A DNA stretch of 33,213 nt. Origin: an uncultured Oscillospiraceae bacterium. Its GTDB lineage: Bacteria > Bacillota > Clostridia > Oscillospirales > Oscillospiraceae. Each line of letters begins with the position of its first letter. The first letter of the stretch is position 1. Below are positions 14,219 to 24,200 of this stretch, piece after piece. A program made the translations under genes and the position numbers. The stretch lies in NCBI GenBank assembly GCA_934597535.1, contig CAKTRT010000010.1, positions 1 through 33,213 on the forward strand, written 5' to 3'. Under the pieces are notes generated by a model, which was not told the DNA's origin, ran no database searches, and saw nothing but the letters and a program-made list of their open reading frames with translations.

Positions 14219-14827
14219 ATGGTCATTACCGTTGGCAGACAGTACGGAAGCGGCGGCCGCGAGATCGGCACGATGCTTGCCCAGCAACTGGGCATCACCT
14301 ATTACGACGACCTGCTGCTGAAAAAGGCGGCGGAAGAGAGCGGACTCTGCGAGGAGCTGTTCCATTCCTTTGACGAGCGCCCGAAGAGCTTCCTTTATTC
14401 GATCGCGATGGATCCGTATTCCTTCTCGATGAATCATGTGACGCCCAAGGGTTCCATTGAGCAGCAGGTCTATCTTGCCACTTATGATACGATCAAAAAG
14501 CTGGCGGATGCCGGTCCCTGCGTACTCATTGGCCGCTGCGCGGACTATGCGCTCAAGGATCGCAGCGACGTGATCAATCTCTTCGTCACCGCCCCGCTGG
14601 AAAACCGCATCAAGCGCGTGGCTGCACGCAACAACATCAGCGAGAGCGAGGCGAAGGATCGCATCAAGAAGACGGATAAGTCCCGTGCGTCCTACTATAA
14701 CTACTATTCTTCCAAGGATTGGGGCGACGCGAAGAGCTACGATCTCTGCATTGATTCGAGCCTGCTCGGCATCGAAGGTACGGTGGAGCTTTTGAAGGAG
14801 CTTGTGCGCATCAAGGGCATGAAATAA
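14219..14827 (+). CDS. Cytidylate kinase-like family protein
   Basis: This 202-residue P-loop protein belongs to the cytidylate kinase-like family common in clostridia and distinct from the canonical CMP kinase. The nucleotide-binding start is TVGRQYGSGGREIG (4-17). A middle segment reads LIGRCADYAL, followed by VFVTAPL-type strand NLFVTAPLENRIKRV, where the arginines resemble a lid region, and then DKSRASYYNYYSSKDWGD, typical of this family. The C-terminal IDSSLLGIEGTVELL segment closes the fold. A nucleoside monophosphate or other small-molecule phosphotransfer role is inferred; the true substrate is unknown. It has its own promoter and a strong terminator, so it is a single-gene unit. Confidence 0.85.
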   Translation: MVITVGRQYGSGGREIGTMLAQQLGITYYDDLLLKKAAEESGLCEELFHSFDERPKSFLYSIAMDPYSFSMNHVTPKGSIEQQVYLATYDTIKKLADAGPCVLIGRCADYALKDRSDVINLFVTAPLENRIKRVAARNNISESEAKDRIKKTDKSRASYYNYYSSKDWGDAKSYDLCIDSSLLGIEGTVELLKELVRIKGMK

Positions 14828-14841
14828 AACCGCGTACTGCG

Positions 14842-14870
14842 AGCAGCCGCCAAAGGCGGCTGCTTTTTTT
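14842..14870 (+). terminator. Intrinsic terminator of the cytidylate-kinase-like gene
   Basis: A perfect 10-bp stem (14842-14851 with 14855-14864) with an AAA loop runs into seven Ts, 15 bases after the stop codon. Confidence 0.93.
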
Positions 14871-14932
14871 GCGGTTCAAGTTGTCCAAAAATCACGCGCC
14901 GATTCTGTGAAAAAAGTTTACGAATCCCCCTC

Positions 14933-14961
14933 TATACAAAAGGGGAAAAATACGGTAAAAT
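14933..14961 (+). promoter_or_regulatory. Possible promoter of the pyrH operon
   Basis: TATACA (14933-14938), a 17-base spacer and TAAAAT (14956-14961). The -35 is weak. A CCCC/GGGG pair (about 14926-14945) flanks it. The region between the terminator at 14870 and 15001 holds no gene. Confidence 0.45.
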
Positions 14962-15000
14962 ATAAACGTGAAAAATTGAATTTGTATCCTGAAGGGAGAG

Positions 15001-15729
15001 ATGGAGAGCGTGGCTCAGCTGAAGTACAAGCGCGTGCTGCTCAAGATCAGCGGCGAGGCGCTGGCAGGGGAGAAGCATTTTGGATTTGATTTTGATGTGG
15101 TGTCCCACGTTTGCGATGTGATCAAGCGCTGCGTCGATATGGGCGTTGAGATGGGCATTGTCATCGGCGGCGGCAACTTCTGGCGCGGCGTGAAAAACGG
15201 TGAGGGTTACATTGAGCGCACCCGTGCCGACCATATGGGCATGCTGGCCACGGCGATGAACTGCATGGCTGTGGCGGACGTGCTGGAACAGAAGGGCGTG
15301 GACGTGCGCGTGCAGACGGCTCTGGAGATCAAAGAGGTCGCCGAGCCATACATTCGCGCCCGCGCTATCCGGCACCTTGAAAAGGGCCGTGTGGTGCTCT
15401 TTGGCTGCGGTATCGGCTCTCCGTTTTTCTCAACGGATACGGCGGCGGTGCTGCGCGCGGCGGAGATCAATGCCGATGTGATCCTGCTGGCCAAAAATAT
15501 CGACGGCGTCTACAATGCCGATCCTGCCAAGGATGCGAGCGCTGTCAAATATGACGCGATCTCATATGAGGATGTGCTCGCCCAGCACCTTGCGGTCATG
15601 GACTCCACGGCCACGTCCCTCTCAATGGACAATCATATTCCTGTGCTGGTGTTTGCGCTCAAGGACCCCGAGAATATCATCCGTGCGGTCAAGGGCGAGA
15701 AGATCGGCACCATCGTCGGTGAAGAATAA
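15001..15729 (+). CDS. pyrH: UMP kinase
   Basis: PyrH phosphorylates UMP to UDP with ATP in pyrimidine nucleotide synthesis and is a hexameric member of the amino-acid kinase fold. The protein has the N-terminal [14 protein letters not shown], the glycine-rich [25 protein letters not shown], and the C-terminal [17 protein letters not shown] stretch. Length (242) is normal. ATG 15001 is placed very near GAAGGGAGAG; GTG 15010 would give the more usual N-terminus (V/M)[10 protein letters not shown] and better spacing, so the start is uncertain by three codons. It opens the pyrH-frr-uppS-cdsA-dxr-rseP-ispG-polC run. The usual upstream partners rpsB and tsf are absent. Confidence 0.95.
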   Translation: MESVAQLKYKRVLLKISGEALAGEKHFGFDFDVVSHVCDVIKRCVDMGVEMGIVIGGGNFWRGVKNGEGYIERTRADHMGMLATAMNCMAVADVLEQKGVDVRVQTALEIKEVAEPYIRARAIRHLEKGRVVLFGCGIGSPFFSTDTAAVLRAAEINADVILLAKNIDGVYNADPAKDASAVKYDAISYEDVLAQHLAVMDSTATSLSMDNHIPVLVFALKDPENIIRAVKGEKIGTIVGEE

Positions 15730-15786
15730 GCATTTCCCGCATTGCTGCGGCTTGATATCATTGAATTTTTTTGAGGAGGTTTCCCC

Positions 15787-16344
15787 ATGAATAAGGACGA
15801 TTACAAGGTTTATTCCGAAAAGATGAGAAAAAGCATCGACTCTGTTTCGGCGGACTTTGCCGCTGTGCGCGCCGGCCGTGCCAATGCTGCCGTGCTCGAC
15901 CGTATCATGGTCGATTATTACGGTTCTCCTACGCCCATTCAGCAGATCGCGGCCATCGCCTCTCCCGACCCGCGCCAGCTCGTCATCACCCCGTGGGACG
16001 GCACGGCGCTCAAGCTCATTGAGCGCGCCATTCAGGAGTCTGATCTTGGCATCAACCCGCAGAACGACGGCAAGTCCATCCGTCTTTCCTTCCCGCAGCT
16101 GACCGAGGAGCGCCGCAAGGAGCTGGTCAAGCAGATCCGCAAGTATTCCGAGGGCGGCAAGGTCGCCATCCGCAACATCCGCCGCGACGCGATGGAGGCC
16201 TTTAAGAAAAAGCAGAAAGCCAGCGAGATCACCGAGGACGATCTGAAGATCGCCGAGAAGGATCTGCAGAAGCTGACCGATGACATGTGCAAAGAGGTCG
16301 ATGCTCTTCTCGAAAAGAAGGAGAAAGAGCTGATGGCGGTCTAA
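15787..16344 (+). CDS. frr: Ribosome recycling factor
   Basis: RRF splits post-termination ribosomes together with EF-G. The 185-residue protein is full length. The N-terminal helix MRKSIDSVSADFAAVRAGRA, the beta-domain strand DYYGSPTPIQQIAAI, the basic helix LTEERRKELVKQIRKYSEGG, and AIRNIRRDAM are all typical. The start is preceded by the very strong GAGGAGGT. The 57-base gap after pyrH has only a small CCGCA/TGCGG hairpin (15737-15750) that does not look like a terminator. The gene is followed one base later by uppS. Confidence 0.97.
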   Translation: MNKDDYKVYSEKMRKSIDSVSADFAAVRAGRANAAVLDRIMVDYYGSPTPIQQIAAIASPDPRQLVITPWDGTALKLIERAIQESDLGINPQNDGKSIRLSFPQLTEERRKELVKQIRKYSEGGKVAIRNIRRDAMEAFKKKQKASEITEDDLKIAEKDLQKLTDDMCKEVDALLEKKEKELMAV

Positions 16345-16345
16345 A

Positions 16346-17092
16346 ATGGGCCTTTTTTCCAAAGAGAACAGGGCGGGGCAGGTTGATTTGAGCAACCTGC
16401 CTTGTCATGTTGCCGTCATTATGGACGGCAACGGCCGCTGGGCGCAAAAGCGCGGACTTCCGCGCTCGGCCGGTCACAAGGCGGGGGCGGAGACATTTCG
16501 CAGGCTTGGCACCTACTGCAAAAACTTAGGTATCGACTACCTGACGGTCTACGCCTTTTCTACCGAGAACTGGAAACGGCCGAAGGACGAGATCGACGGC
16601 ATCATGCGCTTGCTCGAGCAGTACCTGCACGAGTGCATCGACACGATGGAAAAGGACGGCAACCGCCTGCGCTTTTTGGGCGACCTCAGCGTCCTGACGC
16701 CGGAGCTTCGGGCGCTCATCGACGGGACGAACGAGATCTCGTCCCGCATCGAAGGATTTCAGGCCAACGTCTGCCTCAACTACGGCGGACGCGATGAAAT
16801 CCTGCACGCCGCCCGCGCCTTCGCGCGTGACTGCGCGGCAGGGGAGCGGGACGCGGACAGCCTGACCGAGGAGGGCTTTTCGCGCTACCTCTATTCGAGC
16901 GGGCTTCCTGATCCAGACCTTCTCATCCGTCCCGGCGGGGAGAAGCGCATCAGCAATTACCTTTTGTGGCAGTGCGCGTACAGTGAGTTCTACTTTTGCG
17001 ACACGCTCTGGCCTGACTTTACAGAAAGAGAGTTCGACAAGGCGCTCGTCGCGTATCAGCAGCGCGAGCGGCGCTTTGGCGGACTGAAATAG
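16346..17092 (+). CDS. uppS: Isoprenyl transferase (undecaprenyl diphosphate synthase)
   Basis: UppS adds isopentenyl diphosphate units to farnesyl diphosphate in cis to make the lipid carrier for cell wall synthesis. The 248-residue protein has HVAVIMDGNGRWAQ (21-34) with catalytic Asp27, the TVYAFSTENWKRP substrate strand, NVCLNYGGRDE, and the C-terminal IRPGGEKRISNYLLWQ (Arg195 to Glu199 region) that binds the allylic and homoallylic phosphates. It sits one base after frr and 11 bases before cdsA. The product lies upstream of peptidoglycan synthesis and uses precursors from the MEP pathway enzymes Dxr and IspG in the same run. Confidence 0.96.
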   Translation: MGLFSKENRAGQVDLSNLPCHVAVIMDGNGRWAQKRGLPRSAGHKAGAETFRRLGTYCKNLGIDYLTVYAFSTENWKRPKDEIDGIMRLLEQYLHECIDTMEKDGNRLRFLGDLSVLTPELRALIDGTNEISSRIEGFQANVCLNYGGRDEILHAARAFARDCAAGERDADSLTEEGFSRYLYSSGLPDPDLLIRPGGEKRISNYLLWQCAYSEFYFCDTLWPDFTEREFDKALVAYQQRERRFGGLK

Positions 17093-17103
17093 GAGAAACA
17101 GAA

Positions 17104-17943
17104 ATGAAACAAAGATGGTTGGTGGTGATCGTTGGATTGCCGGCGCTGCTCGCCGTGCTGCTTGCCTGCCCCGCGTGGGCGACGATGCTCGTCGTCTGCG
17201 GCATCGCGGGCATCGCGGCCTATGAGCTGCTGCACACGGCGGGAGAGAACGTCCCGGCGAATTTCTACTTTGGACTTGTCACGACGGTCGTCATGCAGGA
17301 GATATGGCTCTATTTGGAAAAGGCGAGCGGCGTACACACTCTCCCGATTTCGACTGTTACGATCTTCCGCTGGATCCTTGTGATGATGGCGTTCCTCTTC
17401 GCGGTCGTCTCTTACGGAAAGGAAAAACCGTTCACGTTCCACGATGTGGCGGTGTCGATCGTCGGCGGCATCGTGTTCCCGGCGATGTACAGCTGCATTT
17501 TCCTGCTGCGCATGGACGAAAACTATGGCAAGCTCTATGTGCTCGCGCCGTTCTGCGTCGCCTTTGTGGGCGATGCGCTGTCGATGTATTTTGGCATGTG
17601 GTTCGGCAAGCGCAAGATGGCGCCGCACGTCAGCCCGCACAAGACCTGGGCGGGCGCGATCGGCGGGCCCATCGGCAGCGCGCTTGCGCTGGTGCTGCTC
17701 GGCCTTGTCGGACAGAAGCTGCTCGGCTACGCGCCCAATTACCTCATGCTGATCCTCGTGGGCGTGGTGGCGAATATCTTCGGCCAGCTCGGTGACCTTT
17801 CGATGTCGCTCATCAAACGCGAGGCGGGCATCAAGGACTACAGTCACCTTTTCCTGACGCACGGCGGCATGCTTGACCGCTTTGATTCCACACTCTTCAT
17901 CGCTCCGGTCGTATGGTATGCAGTTTGTGGAGGCTTGCTGTGA
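17104..17943 (+). CDS. cdsA: Phosphatidate cytidylyltransferase
   Basis: CdsA makes CDP-diacylglycerol from phosphatidic acid and CTP, the precursor of membrane phospholipids. The 279-residue protein has about seven to eight membrane segments, starting with a hydrophobic helix from residue 5. The C-terminal signature begins at LGDLSMSLIKRE (229-240) and continues KDYSHLFLTHGGMLDRFDS (to about 261), with the metal-binding aspartates in place. In most relatives the segment before HGG is PG; here it is Leu251-Thr252. GAFxGD-type sequence appears as CVAFVGDALSMYFG. Its stop overlaps the dxr start by four bases. Confidence 0.94.
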   Translation: MKQRWLVVIVGLPALLAVLLACPAWATMLVVCGIAGIAAYELLHTAGENVPANFYFGLVTTVVMQEIWLYLEKASGVHTLPISTVTIFRWILVMMAFLFAVVSYGKEKPFTFHDVAVSIVGGIVFPAMYSCIFLLRMDENYGKLYVLAPFCVAFVGDALSMYFGMWFGKRKMAPHVSPHKTWAGAIGGPIGSALALVLLGLVGQKLLGYAPNYLMLILVGVVANIFGQLGDLSMSLIKREAGIKDYSHLFLTHGGMLDRFDSTLFIAPVVWYAVCGGLL

Positions 17944-19088
17944 CAAGGAGTATTGCTTTACTTGGCTCCACCGGCTCCATCGGCCGCCAGACGCTTGAGG
18001 TGGCGCGTGAGCTGGGGCTTTCCGTCGCCGCGCTGACGGCGAATAAGAGCGTTGACCTCATTGAACAGCAGGCGCGGGAATTTTGCCCGCGTCTTGCCGT
18101 GCTTTATGACGAGGATGCGGCGCGCGAGCTGCGCGCGCGGCTCTCCGACACAAACACCCAAGTGCTCTCCGGTATGGAGGGCCTTCTGGCTGCCGCCACG
18201 GCGGACGACGCCGACACGGTCGTGACCGCCGTGATGGGCATGATCGGCCTCCAGCCGACGCTTGCGGCCATCGAGAAGAAAAAGCGCATCGCGCTTGCCA
18301 ACAAGGAAACGCTCGTCTGCGCGGGGGAGCTTGTCGTGGATGCGGCGGAGCGCTGCGGCGCAGAGATCGTGCCGGTGGACAGCGAGCACAGCGCGATCTT
18401 CCAGTGCCTGCAAGGCTGTCGCGACCGCGGCGAGATCAAGCGCCTGATCTTGACCTGCTCGGGCGGGCCGTTCTACGGTCTGAGTGCGCAGGAGCTTGCA
18501 ACGAAGACGAAGGCCGACGCGCTCAAACACCCGAACTGGACGATGGGCGCGAAGATCACCATCGACTCGGCGACGCTCATGAACAAGGGCCTTGAGATCA
18601 TCGAGGCCATGCGCCTTTACCGCCTGCCGCTGCGTCAGGTCGATGCGGTCATCCATCGCCAGAGCATCGTGCACTCGCTCGTCGAGTTCCGCGACGGGGC
18701 GATGCTCGCCCAGCTCGGCACGCCGGATATGAAGCTGCCCATCCGCTACGCGATGACGTACCCCAATCGGACTGTTTCGCCCGCAGAGCCGCTTGATCTT
18801 CTCAAATGCCCGCCGCTCACGTTCGCCGAGCCAGACGAAGAGGCCTTCCGCTGTCTCAAGATCGCCAGGCAGTGCGCCGCTGTCGGCAATGTCTGCTGCG
18901 CGGCGATGAACGGCGCGAACGAAGAGGCCGTCGCGGCGTTTCTGCGCGACGAGATCGGCATCCGTGCCATCCCTGACCTCATCGAAGCGGCGCTCGACAA
19001 GACGGAGACGGTATATCAGCCGCAGCTTTCGGATATTCTGGAAGCAGACCGCTGCGCACGCGAGGTCGTGCGCAAGCGCTTACATTGA
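17940..19088 (+). CDS. dxr: 1-deoxy-D-xylulose 5-phosphate reductoisomerase
   Basis: Dxr converts DXP to MEP with NADPH, the committed step of the MEP isoprenoid pathway. The 382-residue protein starts with the NADPH fold LLGSTGSIGRQTLEVA, then ALANKETLVCAGELV, the metal-binding PVDSEHSAIFQCLQG, and the substrate loop SGGPFYG. WTMGAKITIDSATLMNKGLE and HRQSIVHSLVEFRDG follow. The start is GTG 17940, overlapping the cdsA stop, with GGAGG at 17929-17933 six bases away; the frame remains open nine codons further up but without support. rseP follows after 19 bases. Confidence 0.96.
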   Translation: MTRSIALLGSTGSIGRQTLEVARELGLSVAALTANKSVDLIEQQAREFCPRLAVLYDEDAARELRARLSDTNTQVLSGMEGLLAAATADDADTVVTAVMGMIGLQPTLAAIEKKKRIALANKETLVCAGELVVDAAERCGAEIVPVDSEHSAIFQCLQGCRDRGEIKRLILTCSGGPFYGLSAQELATKTKADALKHPNWTMGAKITIDSATLMNKGLEIIEAMRLYRLPLRQVDAVIHRQSIVHSLVEFRDGAMLAQLGTPDMKLPIRYAMTYPNRTVSPAEPLDLLKCPPLTFAEPDEEAFRCLKIARQCAAVGNVCCAAMNGANEEAVAAFLRDEIGIRAIPDLIEAALDKTETVYQPQLSDILEADRCAREVVRKRLH

Positions 19089-19107
19089 CCTTCTGATAGG
19101 AGAGACC

Positions 19108-20172
19108 ATGGTTTATATTCTCATTGCGATCCTGATTTTCGGCGTGCTCATCGCCGTGCACGAGCTTGGCCATTTTTTGGCGGCCAAGGCTTGCGGCGTG
19201 CGCGTCAATGAATTTTCCATCGGCATGGGCCCGCAGCTTCTGCATAAGACAAAAGGGGACACCGAATACTCGCTGCGGCTCCTGCCCATCGGCGGCTACT
19301 GCGCCATGGAGGGCGAGGACGAGGACTCGGACGACGAGCGTGCGCTGGGCCGCCAGGTCTGGTGGAAGAAGTTTATTATCTTCGTCGCGGGCGCGTTCAT
19401 GAACTTTCTGACGGGCCTTCTCATCATCGTCTGCCTGTACGCGGGCGCGCAGGCGTTCTACACAACGGAGATCATCGAGCTGAACCCCGATTTCCCGCAG
19501 CAGGGGGAGGACGGCCTGATGCCCGGCGATATGATCTACGCCATCAACGGCGAGCGCATCTATTTGAAGAGCGACGTGTCGCTCATCATGAGCCTGCGCG
19601 GCGACAGCGGCACGCTCGAAATGACGGTGCTGCGCGACGGGAAGAAGCTCGATCGCACGCTCACGAAGCGAGTCTACACCGACGAAAACGGCAAGGAGTA
19701 CGAGGCCTATGGCTTCACCTATGGCGGCATCGTCAAAGCGACGCCGCTCAACCGCCTGCAATACAGCTGGTACCAGACGATGGATTATGTCCGCATTGTG
19801 CGGCTGAGTCTGCAAATGTTGATCTCGGGCGCGGCAGGGGTGAACGATCTGAGCGGGCCGGTCGGCATTGTTTCAACGATCACGGAGGTCGGCAAGGAGA
19901 CCGAGGCAGAGGCGGGCTTTGGCGCCGCGATGGAAAATATCCTTTACTTTGCCGCGATGATCGCGGTGAACCTCGCTGTGATGAACCTGCTGCCGCTGCC
20001 CGCGCTCGACGGCGGACACGTGCTGTTTCTGCTCGTCAACGGCATCGCTGTGGCGCTGTTTAAAAAGGAGATTCCATCCAAATATCTGAACGTCATCAAT
20101 GGTATCGGCTTTGCGCTCTTAATGGCGCTGATGCTGTTCGTCACGTTCCATGACATTGTCAAGCTTTTGTGA
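19108..20172 (+). CDS. rseP: RseP/YluC-type site-2 membrane zinc protease
   Basis: This 354-residue intramembrane protease cuts membrane-anchored regulators or leftover signal peptides. The first membrane helix carries the zinc site HELGHFLAAK (His18, Glu19, His22). A PDZ domain spans about 110-185, with GDMIYAINGERI and LRGDSGTLEMTVLRDGKK. The third zinc ligand lies in NLLPLPALDGGHVLF, and a final membrane helix ends the protein. GPVGIVSTITEVG matches the family. Start ATG 19108 follows AGGAGAG. The position between dxr and ispG is the conserved one in clostridia. Its target here is unknown. Confidence 0.95.
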   Translation: MVYILIAILIFGVLIAVHELGHFLAAKACGVRVNEFSIGMGPQLLHKTKGDTEYSLRLLPIGGYCAMEGEDEDSDDERALGRQVWWKKFIIFVAGAFMNFLTGLLIIVCLYAGAQAFYTTEIIELNPDFPQQGEDGLMPGDMIYAINGERIYLKSDVSLIMSLRGDSGTLEMTVLRDGKKLDRTLTKRVYTDENGKEYEAYGFTYGGIVKATPLNRLQYSWYQTMDYVRIVRLSLQMLISGAAGVNDLSGPVGIVSTITEVGKETEAEAGFGAAMENILYFAAMIAVNLAVMNLLPLPALDGGHVLFLLVNGIAVALFKKEIPSKYLNVINGIGFALLMALMLFVTFHDIVKLL

Positions 20173-20183
20173 GGAGAGTGCGT

Positions 20184-21221
20184 ATGAGCAAGCAGATCAT
20201 CGCGGGCGGCGTCGCCATCGGCGGCGGCGCACCGGTCACCATCCAGTCGATGTGCAACACGCACACCGAGGACGCAAAGGCTACCATCGCGCAGATCCAT
20301 GCGCTTGAAGAGGCGGGCTGCGAGATCGTGCGCGTCACGGTGCCGAACATGGAGGCCGCGCACGCACTGAGCGAGATCAGAGAGAACATCTCCATCCCGC
20401 TCGTCGCGGACATCCACTTTGACTACCGCCTCGCCGTCGAAGCGGCGGCGCGCGGCGCGGACAAAATTCGCATCAATCCCGGCAACATTGGGGGAGACGA
20501 CCGCGTCAAAGCGGTCATCGACGCCTGTCGGGCGCATCACGTTCCCATCCGCATCGGTGTGAACGGCGGCTCACTTGAAAAGGAGCTGCTCGAAAAATAT
20601 GGCCGCGTGACGCCCGAGGCGCTCGTTGAGAGCGCGCTCAGACATGTGCGGCTGCTTGAAAAGTTTGATTTTACCGATATCTGTATTTCGGTCAAAAGCT
20701 CCGATGTGCCGCTCAACATGGCGGCTTACCGCCTGCTGCACGAAAAGGTAGACTATCCGCTTCATCTCGGCGTGACCGAGGCGGGCACGCCCGCGATGGG
20801 ACTGTTGAAGTCCGCCATCGGCATCGGCGGCCTTCTGTGCGAGGGCATTGGCGATACGGTGCGCGTCTCCCTCACGGCGGACCCCGTGGAGGAGGTCTAC
20901 GCCGCCAAGCGCATCTTGCAGGCCTGCGGTATCCGCCGCAGCGGCGTGAACCTCGTCTCCTGCCCGACCTGCGGCCGCACGGCGTATGATATGATCCCGA
21001 TCGCCGAAGAACTGGAGCGCCGCCTTGCCGACTGCAAGAAAAACATCACAGTCGCCGTGATGGGCTGCGTCGTCAATGGGCCGGGCGAGGCCTCGGCCGC
21101 CGATATCGGCGTGGCCGGAGGGAAGGGAGAAGGATTGATTTTTCGGAAAGGAAAAGTGCTTTACAAGGTTCCTCAGGAGCGCCTTGTGGAGGCACTGATG
21201 GAGGAGATCGAAAAGCTCTGA
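20184..21221 (+). CDS. ispG: (E)-4-hydroxy-3-methylbut-2-enyl diphosphate synthase
   Basis: IspG (GcpE) reduces MEcPP to HMBPP late in the MEP pathway using a 4Fe-4S cluster. The 345-residue protein has the N-terminal TIM-barrel half with PVTIQSMCNTHTED, VADIHFDYRLA, and KIRINPGNIG. The C-terminal cluster domain has LVSCPTCGR, with two cysteines, and GCVVNGPGE with the third cysteine and the glutamate ligand. ATG 20184 has GAGGAG seven bases upstream; a GTG at 20169 overlapping the rseP stop is in frame and would add five residues. The protein is of the short bacterial type without the insertion seen in plants. Confidence 0.96.
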   Translation: MSKQIIAGGVAIGGGAPVTIQSMCNTHTEDAKATIAQIHALEEAGCEIVRVTVPNMEAAHALSEIRENISIPLVADIHFDYRLAVEAAARGADKIRINPGNIGGDDRVKAVIDACRAHHVPIRIGVNGGSLEKELLEKYGRVTPEALVESALRHVRLLEKFDFTDICISVKSSDVPLNMAAYRLLHEKVDYPLHLGVTEAGTPAMGLLKSAIGIGGLLCEGIGDTVRVSLTADPVEEVYAAKRILQACGIRRSGVNLVSCPTCGRTAYDMIPIAEELERRLADCKKNITVAVMGCVVNGPGEASAADIGVAGGKGEGLIFRKGKVLYKVPQERLVEALMEEIEKL

Positions 21222-21256
21222 CTGAGCGGAAACGATACGGAGATAAGGTTGTGGCT

Positions 21257-24200
21257 ATGGCACAAAAGATTCCTTTTTTTGAATTATTTACCGACTTTTC
21301 GCCGGACTTCGACCTGCGTGTCCCGCTCAATGCCGCGACGGTCACGAACATGGTGCTTGAGCCGGAAACGCGTGCAATGACGCTTGACATGACCGTGCGC
21401 GCCGAATGGGGGGAAGCAATGCGCGAGCAGCTTGAGCAGCGGCTCGCAAGGCACTACGAGCTTGCGCGCGTGACGCTGCATGTTCGCTCGACGGCCGAAA
21501 GCTTCCCGGACATGACAAAAAATGCAGGGCGCAAGGTCAGCGGCGGCGGGAATGTCATCATGGGCCGCGAAATCGCCAAGGGACGTGTTCTCCCCATCAG
21601 CGAGCTGACGCCCAAGGCCGGCCACGTTGTGGTCGAGGGCAAGGTCTTCAAGTTCGACTGCCACGAGACGCGGCGTGCAGGCATGTGGACGATGCTCATC
21701 GAGATCACGGATTATGATGGCTCGCTGATGATCCGCCGCAGCCTTTCCGAGCGCGAGGCGCAGGAGCTGAACGGCAGGATCGACAACGGCATGTGGCTGC
21801 GCATCAGCGGCCGCATGGAGCTCTCCTACGACGGCAAAGATATGCAGCTCAACCCACAGGATATCATGCAGATCGAGCACGCCGAGCGCAAGGACACAGC
21901 GGAGGAGAAGCGCGTCGAGCTGCACCTGCATACCCGCATGTCCAACATGGACGCGCTGACTGATACTGCGGCAGTGGTCAAGCGTGCGATCAAGTGGGGA
22001 ATGCCCGCCATCGCCATCACCGATCACGGCGTGGCGCAGAGCTTCCCCGACGCCTGGCATACCGGAGAGGGTAAAATAAAACTCCTTTACGGCTGCGAGG
22101 GCTACTTTCTCAACAACATCGACGACCGCATCTGTGTACACGGCCCGCAGGACGGCGACTTTTCCACGGAAATATGCTGTTTTGACATTGAAACGACCGG
22201 ACTCAAGGTCGCGCACGACGCCATCACCGAGATCGGCGCGGTCATCCTGAAGAATGGCGAGATCGTGGATACGTTCCAGACCTTTGTCGATCCCGAGCGC
22301 CGGCTTTCGCCCGAGATCATCGGTCTGACCGGCATTACGGACGACATGCTGCGCGGCGCGCCAAAATTGGAGGACGCGCTGCATGCGTTCCTCGATTTTG
22401 CGGGCGACCGCCCACTTGCTGCGCACAACGCGGAGTTTGATATCAGCTTCATCCGTGCGGGCTGCAAGAAATGCGCTATTCCGTTCGATCCGACATATCT
22501 CGACTCGCTTATTTTCGCGCAGAACCTTCTGCCGGAGCTGGGCAAGTACAAGCTCGACATCGTGGCCGACCACCTACAGCTGCCGCAATTCAACCACCAC
22601 CGCGCATCTGACGATGCAGTGCCGGTCGCGCAGATGCTCGCAAAGTTTTTTGCCATGCTTGAGGAGCGCGGCGTAACAAGGCTGCAGCAGATCAACGACG
22701 AGATGGCCAAGCTCCGCCCGCTGGGGATGAAGCGCAGCCGTTTTCCGAAGCATATCATCCTGATCGCAAAAAATAAGGTGGGGCTGAAAAACCTTTATCA
22801 GCTCATCTCGGCATCAAACCTCAAGTACTTCAAGCGAGTGCCCATCATTCCCAAGAGCGAGCTGAACCAGCACCGCGAGGGGCTGATCGTCGGCTCCGCC
22901 TGCGAGGCGGGCGAGCTGTTCCGCGCGATCGTCGATCACAAGGACTGGAGCGAGCTCAAGCGCATCGCATCGTACTATGATTTTCTGGAGATCCAGCCCA
23001 TCTGCAATAACCGCTTTATGGTGCGCGACGGGACTGTGCGCGATGACGAAGACCTCAAGGACTTCAACCGCACCGTTGTCAAACTCGGCGAAGAGCTCGG
23101 CAAGCCCGTCTGCGCGACAGGCGATGTTCATTTCCTTGACCCGGAGGATGAGGTCTACCGCCACATCCTGCTGGCCTCGAAAAAATTCCCCGACGCGAAC
23201 GAGCCGGTGCCGCTCTACTTCCGCACGACGGACGAGATGCTCAAGGAATTCGACTACCTCGGCAAGGAAAAGGCCTACGAGGTCGTTGTGACGAACACCC
23301 GCGCCATCGCCGAGCAGGTGGAGGATATCGAGCTGCTGCCAAAGGGACAGCTCTTCCCGCCGCGGCTGGAAAATTCCGAGGAAGACCTCAACCGCATGGT
23401 CTGGGATAAGGCGCATGAGCTGTACGGCGATGAGCTGCCGCAGCTGATCATCGACCGCCTGAATATCGAGTTGGGCGGCATCCTTGGCAAGTACGACGTC
23501 GTTTACATGTCGGCGCAAAAGCTCGTGCAGCGCTCGCTTGAGTGCGGCTACCTTGTCGGCTCACGAGGATCGGTCGGCTCGTCGCTTGTGGCCTACATGG
23601 CGGGCATTACCGAGGTCAATGCGCTTCCGCCGCACTACCGCTGCCCCAAGTGCCGCAATGTGGAGTTCCACGGCGACGAGGGCTACGGCTGCGGCGCGGA
23701 CATGCCCGACAAGATGTGTCCCGTCTGCGGCACGAAGTACGTCAAGGACGGTTTCGATATCCCGTTTGAAACCTTCCTCGGCTACGGCGGCGGCAAGGTG
23801 CCGGACATTGACCTCAACTTCTCGGGCGAATATCAGGCGCGCGCGCATCAGCACGCGGTCGAGATGTTCGGCAAGACACAGGTCTTCCGCGCGGGCACGA
23901 TCGGTACGCTCGCAGAGAAGACGGCCTACGGCTTCGTCAAAAAATATCTCGAGGAAAACGGCATTGCCGCCGGCAGCGCGGAGATCGACCGCCTGACGGC
24001 GGGCTGCGTCGGCGTGCGCCGCACGACGGGTCAGCACCCGGGCGGGCTTGTCGTTGTGCCGGACGATATGGACATCGAAGACTTCTGCCCGGTGCAGCAC
24101 CCTGCAGATGACCCGGACAGCGACACGATCACTACGCATTTTGAATATCACTGCATGGAGGACAACCTATTAAAGCTCGACATGCTTGGACACGATGACC

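Noticed and set aside
15737..15750. Small hairpin between pyrH and frr as a terminator
   Set aside because: The arms are only five bases and the T run is about 15 bases further on, so it is not a credible intrinsic terminator. The genes are probably co-transcribed.
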